Of a DNA stretch of 20,794 nt, positions 18,113-20,794 are shown one piece after another. The DNA is from Chara braunii. Taxonomy: Eukaryota; Streptophyta; Charophyceae; Charales; Characeae. The position numbers and the translations under genes are program-made. Position 1 is the first letter of the stretch. Each line of letters starts with the position of its first letter. The stretch spans positions 1,730,377-1,751,170 of the forward strand of contig BFEA01000169.1 in assembly GCA_003427395.1 (NCBI GenBank). Direction: 5' to 3'. Below the pieces are notes generated by a model. It had not been told where the DNA came from, made no database searches, and saw only the letters and a list, made by a program, of their open reading frames with translations.

Positions 18113-18162
18113 ATTAAAACCGTAAACCGAAGTGAGGAAAACTCAAGCTGTGAAAGTATATC
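18075..18162. repeat. 88-bp direct repeat, left copy (abuts N)
   Basis: This sequence is repeated exactly at 18164-18251, the two copies being separated only by the single N at 18163. It begins inside the U6-like relic. Confidence 0.95.
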
Positions 18163-18163
18163 N
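18163..18163. other. Single N: assembly join
   Basis: The only ambiguous base in the window lies exactly between two identical 88-bp copies. That pattern is expected when two overlapping contig ends are abutted instead of merged. Confidence 0.9.
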
Positions 18164-18251
18164 ATCTTCTCTTTATCATTTCAAAGAAAGAGCAATAGTG
18201 TATTAAAACCGTAAACCGAAGTGAGGAAAACTCAAGCTGTGAAAGTATATC
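18164..18251. repeat. 88-bp direct repeat, right copy (abuts N)
   Basis: Identical to 18075-18162 at every base I compared. It carries the 5' side of the U6-like region but stops before GATTAGC, so if real it is a truncated duplicate. Confidence 0.95.
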
Positions 18252-18264
18252 AATGAAAATTACC

Positions 18265-18337
18265 CACTCCCGGTGGGACTCGAACCCACAATCGCCTGAT
18301 TAGAAGTCAGACGCCTTATCCATTAGGCCACGGGAGC
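18265..18337 (-). tRNA. trnR-UCU: tRNA-Arg (anticodon UCU), copy 1
   Basis: A full 73-nt cloverleaf on the minus strand. The acceptor GCTCCCG pairs with CGGGAGT (one G-U pair at the end), and the discriminator is G. The D stem is GCCT/AGGC with loop AATGGATA. The anticodon loop CTTCTAA in stem TCTGA/TCAGG gives anticodon TCT, which reads AGA. The variable loop is 5 nt. The T arm is GTGGG-TTCGAGT-CCCAC. The A box (TGGCCTAATGG) and B box (GGTTCGAGTCC) are intact. There is no intron and no encoded CCA. A TTTT terminator follows at 18256-18259 (minus strand). Likely a functional nuclear gene. Confidence 0.96.
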
Positions 18338-18374
18338 TTTAGTGCAAAAGGGATGTCCGCCAACATCTCAACTG

Positions 18375-18422
18375 GAGGAGAAGAGGGACAAAATACGAGA
18401 GGAGAAGAGGGACAAAATACGA
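18375..18422. repeat. 24-bp tandem duplication
   Basis: Two adjacent copies of gaggagaagagggacaaaat followed by ACGA lie between the two tRNA genes. Confidence 0.9.
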
Positions 18423-18653
18423 GATGCTCTGTGTACATATACAATCGAATTGCTCGCATATAATATTGGTAGGTACATAGGATTCAGTATGTGTAATCGC
18501 ATACGGAAAGAAGTTATGTAATTGCATATGGCAAAAAGCAGAAATGTAAATGGTGATCGTAATGGTCCAACTAGCGCTGCCGCAGCCGAGGAGAATTTAT
18601 ATCGTAAATGTTACTGGCAGAAATTGAAGTTCCAAAAGCGTTATAATAGCGAA

Positions 18654-18726
18654 CACTCCCGGTGGGACTCGAACCCACAATCGCCTGATTAGAAGTCAGA
18701 CGCCTTATCCATTAGGCCACGGGAGC
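18654..18726 (-). tRNA. trnR-UCU: tRNA-Arg (anticodon UCU), copy 2
   Basis: Identical over all 73 nt to copy 1, which lies 389 bp away in the same orientation, while the flanks on both sides are unrelated. Identity confined to the gene body suggests a functional gene held by selection or gene conversion, not a recent segmental duplication. A TTTT run on the minus strand lies at about 18633-18636, some 18 nt downstream, and could serve as terminator. Confidence 0.96.
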
Positions 18727-18967
18727 TGTTGGAGGGCTGGTTATCTCTTCTCTAAATAAAACAAACGAATAGGTGTGCACTGCTGCTCTGCTCTAGTGTG
18801 CAGCAGTATTGGGGAGAATGGCGGTGAGTCCCCATCCTAGCCGACACTCAGACCCCATCCTCGCAGACACTGAGGTCCCATGCTATACAATCTGGCTCAG
18901 CTGGAAACTCTGCAAAAAGAGGGGAAATAGGGGCTATGCCAACGGAGCCAGCTCCGAATTCTGTCAG

Positions 18968-19027
18968 ACAGGAGGAGCAACAGCTAAATGGGACTCAGCC
19001 CAGGGCTGTTGCACGCAGTCCTCCTGT
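18968..19027. other. Hairpin (9+7 bp arms)
   Basis: acaggagga-gcaacag (18968-18983) pairs with ctgttgc (19006-19012) and tcctcctgt (19019-19027) across a 6-nt internal gap. It lies just outside the larger foldback at 19041-19297. Confidence 0.7.
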
Positions 19028-19040
19028 TGCTTACAGGGCT

Positions 19041-19297
19041 GAGATGCTGGGGCAGGCCCCACTGTTACTATGTTCACATTCAGAAAGCACGAACATGGAC
19101 CCGGTTTCCAGCAGGTGATGCTACCCACCAATAGACTGGAGTCACATGCAAGGATAGCTAGGGGTATATGCTTTCACCATTACCCCTAGCTGTGCCTTGC
19201 GAGTGTTTGGAAAGAAAAAAAAAAAGAAAAAAAAAAAGAAGGTTACTGCTTTCATAGCATGAACATAGCACTCTCATGGGGCCTGCCCCATAGTCTC
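19041..19297. repeat. Foldback element with ~50-bp inverted arms and inner hairpin
   Basis: Arms at 19041-19088 and 19248-19297 are inverted copies at roughly 80 percent identity: GAGA..., then tggggcaggcccca, then CTATGTTCA, then GAAAGC. The core ggggcaggcccc is itself palindromic. Between the arms lie a second perfect 11-bp hairpin (agctaggggta at 19156-19166, tacccctagct at 19181-19191, extended by gcaagg/ccttgc) and an A-rich tract at 19211-19240. No coding capacity. It could be a foldback/MITE or an RNA hairpin precursor. Confidence 0.75.
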
Positions 19298-19583
19298 ACA
19301 GGGATGTGGTACTCTCTGACTCCTCAACTGGGGGGACCACCTGATTGAATGATGCCGGTGTTCCCTCCTCCACTGCCGGGTCAGCGAGCGTCAAAGCTGG
19401 GGTGGGTCGCGCTGCCCTGTATCCGAGCACGACGTTGGGGGCGAGAGGGCAGGGTTCGATCTGGGAGCTTGATCAGGGCAGCTGGATCTGGTGGTTTGGG
19501 ATAGATGATAGCGTTAATAGGATAGATGATGAGGGTGAGACTTGGGCTTTGGGGTGGACACACCTTTAAAGACCTCTCCTCTG

Positions 19584-19723
19584 ATCAAGTAGAGGGATCA
19601 TAATGGAAATATAGCCCTAGACCTACTGTTTCCTAATGGAATTTCACAGTAGAGGGATCAAGTAGAGGGATCAACTGGCACAAGTAGGGGATCAACTAGA
19701 GGGATCAAGTAGAGGGATCAGCT
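19584..19723. repeat. 13-bp motif repeats (agtagagggatca)
   Basis: The motif agtagagggatca occurs at about 19588 as a lone copy. It is then clustered from about 19648 as five exact or near copies, arranged as two larger blocks each ending in [ag]ctggcacaag. This is a small two-level tandem array. Confidence 0.88.
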
Positions 19724-19753
19724 GGCACAAGAGATGACACGTCTGGTTGTCCA

Positions 19754-20037
19754 GTTGATGTAGCTCAGTGGTTAGAACACCGGTTGGAAATGCGAATTGT
19801 GGTATGAGGTTGCGGGTTCAAAACTCAATTGCAGCCTTGCGCATAGACACCGGTGGGGCATTAGAATGACGCACAACTGGACACACATTCCCTTGGGCTG
19901 ACACACGGTAAGCTTATACAGACACTGCCTGTGCACCACCCACGGGTTGTCCATGGTGTTGTATGTCGGGTCTTGATACTGCGCGGGTTGCTTGTGGCTG
20001 TTGCTCGTGGTTGTTCTGTTGATCCCACCAGTCTGGT
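19754..20037 (+). mobile_element. tRNA-derived SINE-like element
   Basis: A good A box, tagctcagtggtta, lies at 19761-19774, and a B-box-like gggttcaaaac at 19814-19824. The B box lacks the usual GANTCC end, and the head does not fold as a tRNA. About 200 bp of non-coding body follows, with TTGC/GTTG-rich repeats at about 19985-20025. The end is uncertain because a second tRNA-like head begins at about 20058. Confidence 0.6.
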
Positions 20038-20057
20038 ATATCACACAGGGGCCGTTT

Positions 20058-20130
20058 GCGATTGTTGCTCAAATGGTAGAGTCTTCAGGTCACATGTCAT
20101 AGATCATGGGTTCGAGTCTGGCTTGGGACT
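20058..20130 (+). mobile_element. tRNA-like sequence, possible SINE head
   Basis: The A-box-like ttgctcaaatggtagag at about 20065-20081 and a good B box, gggttcgagtctgg, at about 20108-20121 are correctly spaced for a tRNA-type promoter. The B box is closer to consensus than in the two other heads. The region between them does not give a convincing anticodon arm, and the acceptor ends do not pair. A run of eight G follows. Confidence 0.55.
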
Positions 20131-20230
20131 TTGGGGGGGGATTCTTGTCCAGCTTGGCCTGTCATCTCTTCAAACGAACAGTGTCACATAGTTCCCTCTA
20201 CATAGCACTGCACAGATATGGGCTTCGGTA

Positions 20231-20356
20231 ACTGCACATATCTGGCCTTCGGGCACAGACATCTCGCCATACAGTTACACGGAGCACACATGGACTGCAC
20301 ATATCTGTCCTTCGGGCACATACATCTCGCTATACAGGTACACAGAGCACACACAG
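20231..20356. repeat. 63-bp tandem repeat, two copies plus partial
   Basis: Units begin actgcacatatctg at 20231 and 20294 and share ccttcgggcaca, acatctcgc and cagagcacacac blocks. A partial, diverged third copy follows (about 20357-20380), and a partial one precedes (about 20209-20230). The 63-bp unit keeps both strands open in one frame, giving 21-residue peptide repeats, but nothing else supports a gene. Confidence 0.88.
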
Positions 20357-20590
20357 CCTTTGGGCAGATACAAAACACATGGCCCTATGGGCTCATACAA
20401 ACATACATGGCCTCTGCAGTGGGCGTACACACATACACACAAATTACGATACTGGGCTGGGGGGGTCTATCAGGTATATGACAGGGTCTACTCACGCATG
20501 GCTTAGCTCTAGGGTAGGGGTAGGAATGTAAGTCGCTCCGGCTAGTCTGAGCTCCGCCTACTGTCTTAACCGGAGAAAAAAGTACGTACA

Positions 20591-20640
20591 TTGTATACGA
20601 ATACAACAACGTACGGGGTGCGTTGTATTCGAATACAACG
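20591..20640. other. Palindrome cluster
   Basis: cgttgtattcgaatacaacg at 20621-20640 is a perfect 20-bp palindrome. ttgtat-acga-atacaa at 20591-20606 is a related imperfect one. Both are surrounded by further GTAC/TACGTAC steps. Confidence 0.9.
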
Positions 20641-20682
20641 TACATACGTCGTACAACGAGTTTTAGGGCTGCGTAGCATGCT

Positions 20683-20736
20683 GTTCGCGTTCGGTCGCCG
20701 AACCTGAACGGGTTGGAAAACCGACCGAACGCGAAC
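20683..20736. other. 15-bp perfect hairpin followed by T tract
   Basis: gttcgcgttcggtcg (20683-20697) and cgaccgaacgcgaac (20722-20736) are perfect inverted repeats around a 24-nt loop. The T-rich tract from about 20740 follows. It looks like a bacterial intrinsic terminator, but in this nuclear, repeat-rich setting it is more likely the terminal repeat of a small foldback element or a structured RNA end. Confidence 0.75.
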
Positions 20737-20794
20737 GTATTTTTTTTTTGTTTGTTTGTTTTTAATATATATGCGTCGGGGGGGGGTTGGGGGC

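Noticed and set aside
20184-20378. Cysteine-rich repeat peptide on the minus strand
   Set aside because: It arises from the 63-bp DNA repeat. The plus strand is equally open, and there is no signal peptide or splice support.
20683-20752. Bacterial intrinsic terminator
   Set aside because: The hairpin plus T tract fits in form, but the window is eukaryotic and no upstream bacterial gene exists.

Overview
The window looks like repeat-rich nuclear DNA from a eukaryote of the green lineage. The evidence is: a displaced piece of mitochondrial atp6 and a half mitochondrial trnG of streptophyte type; several decayed L1-type LINE retrotransposons with a plant-style zinc-binding C-terminal domain; tRNA-derived SINE heads with split pol III promoters; two intact nuclear tRNA-Arg(UCU) genes; a U6 snRNA-like relic; and long CA/GA microsatellites and homopolymer runs. 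A charophyte alga such as Chara would fit, but that is inference. I find no intact protein-coding host gene that I can recognise. || Layout. 1-2.7 kb: microsatellites, a hierarchical 40-bp minisatellite and unassigned DNA. 2.7-3.15 kb: a dispersed repeat interrupted by a tiny poly(A) retroposon; an uninterrupted paralogue lies at 16.93-17.15 kb. 3.4-8.3 kb: a LINE 3' remnant (copy 1), next to which a second, 5'-truncated LINE of about 3.84 kb (copy 2) appears inserted, with a 17-bp target-site duplication and a poly(A) tail. 8.3-10.0 kb: unassigned. 10.0-10.95 kb: LINE copy 3, with a destroyed RT catalytic motif. 11.0-12.6 kb: unassigned, ending AT-rich. 12.6-13.05 kb: mitochondrial DNA (NUMT) with the atp6 3' end and half of trnG(GCC). 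13.1-14.75 kb: unassigned, GC-rich with degenerate repeats. 14.75-16.92 kb: LINE copy 4 (endonuclease and RT pieces), split by a roughly 530-bp retroposon with a 16-bp target-site duplication and scrambled by a 94-bp tandem duplication. 17.3-17.45 kb: a long hairpin. 17.5-17.83 kb: a SINE. 18.03-18.73 kb: a pol III cluster (U6-like relic and two tRNA-Arg) containing a one-N assembly join flanked by an exact 88-bp repeat. 18.96-19.3 kb: nested inverted repeats. 19.6-20.8 kb: short tandem repeats, two more tRNA-like heads and two palindromic structures. || All LINE pieces are on the minus strand and broken by stops and frameshifts, so none can move by itself. Only the two tRNA genes are likely to be active as they stand. 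The most informative content is the nested insertion history, the repeated uncharacterised domain between the LINE RT and its zinc finger, the NUMT, and the likely assembly artefact at 18163. All alignments were made by eye.
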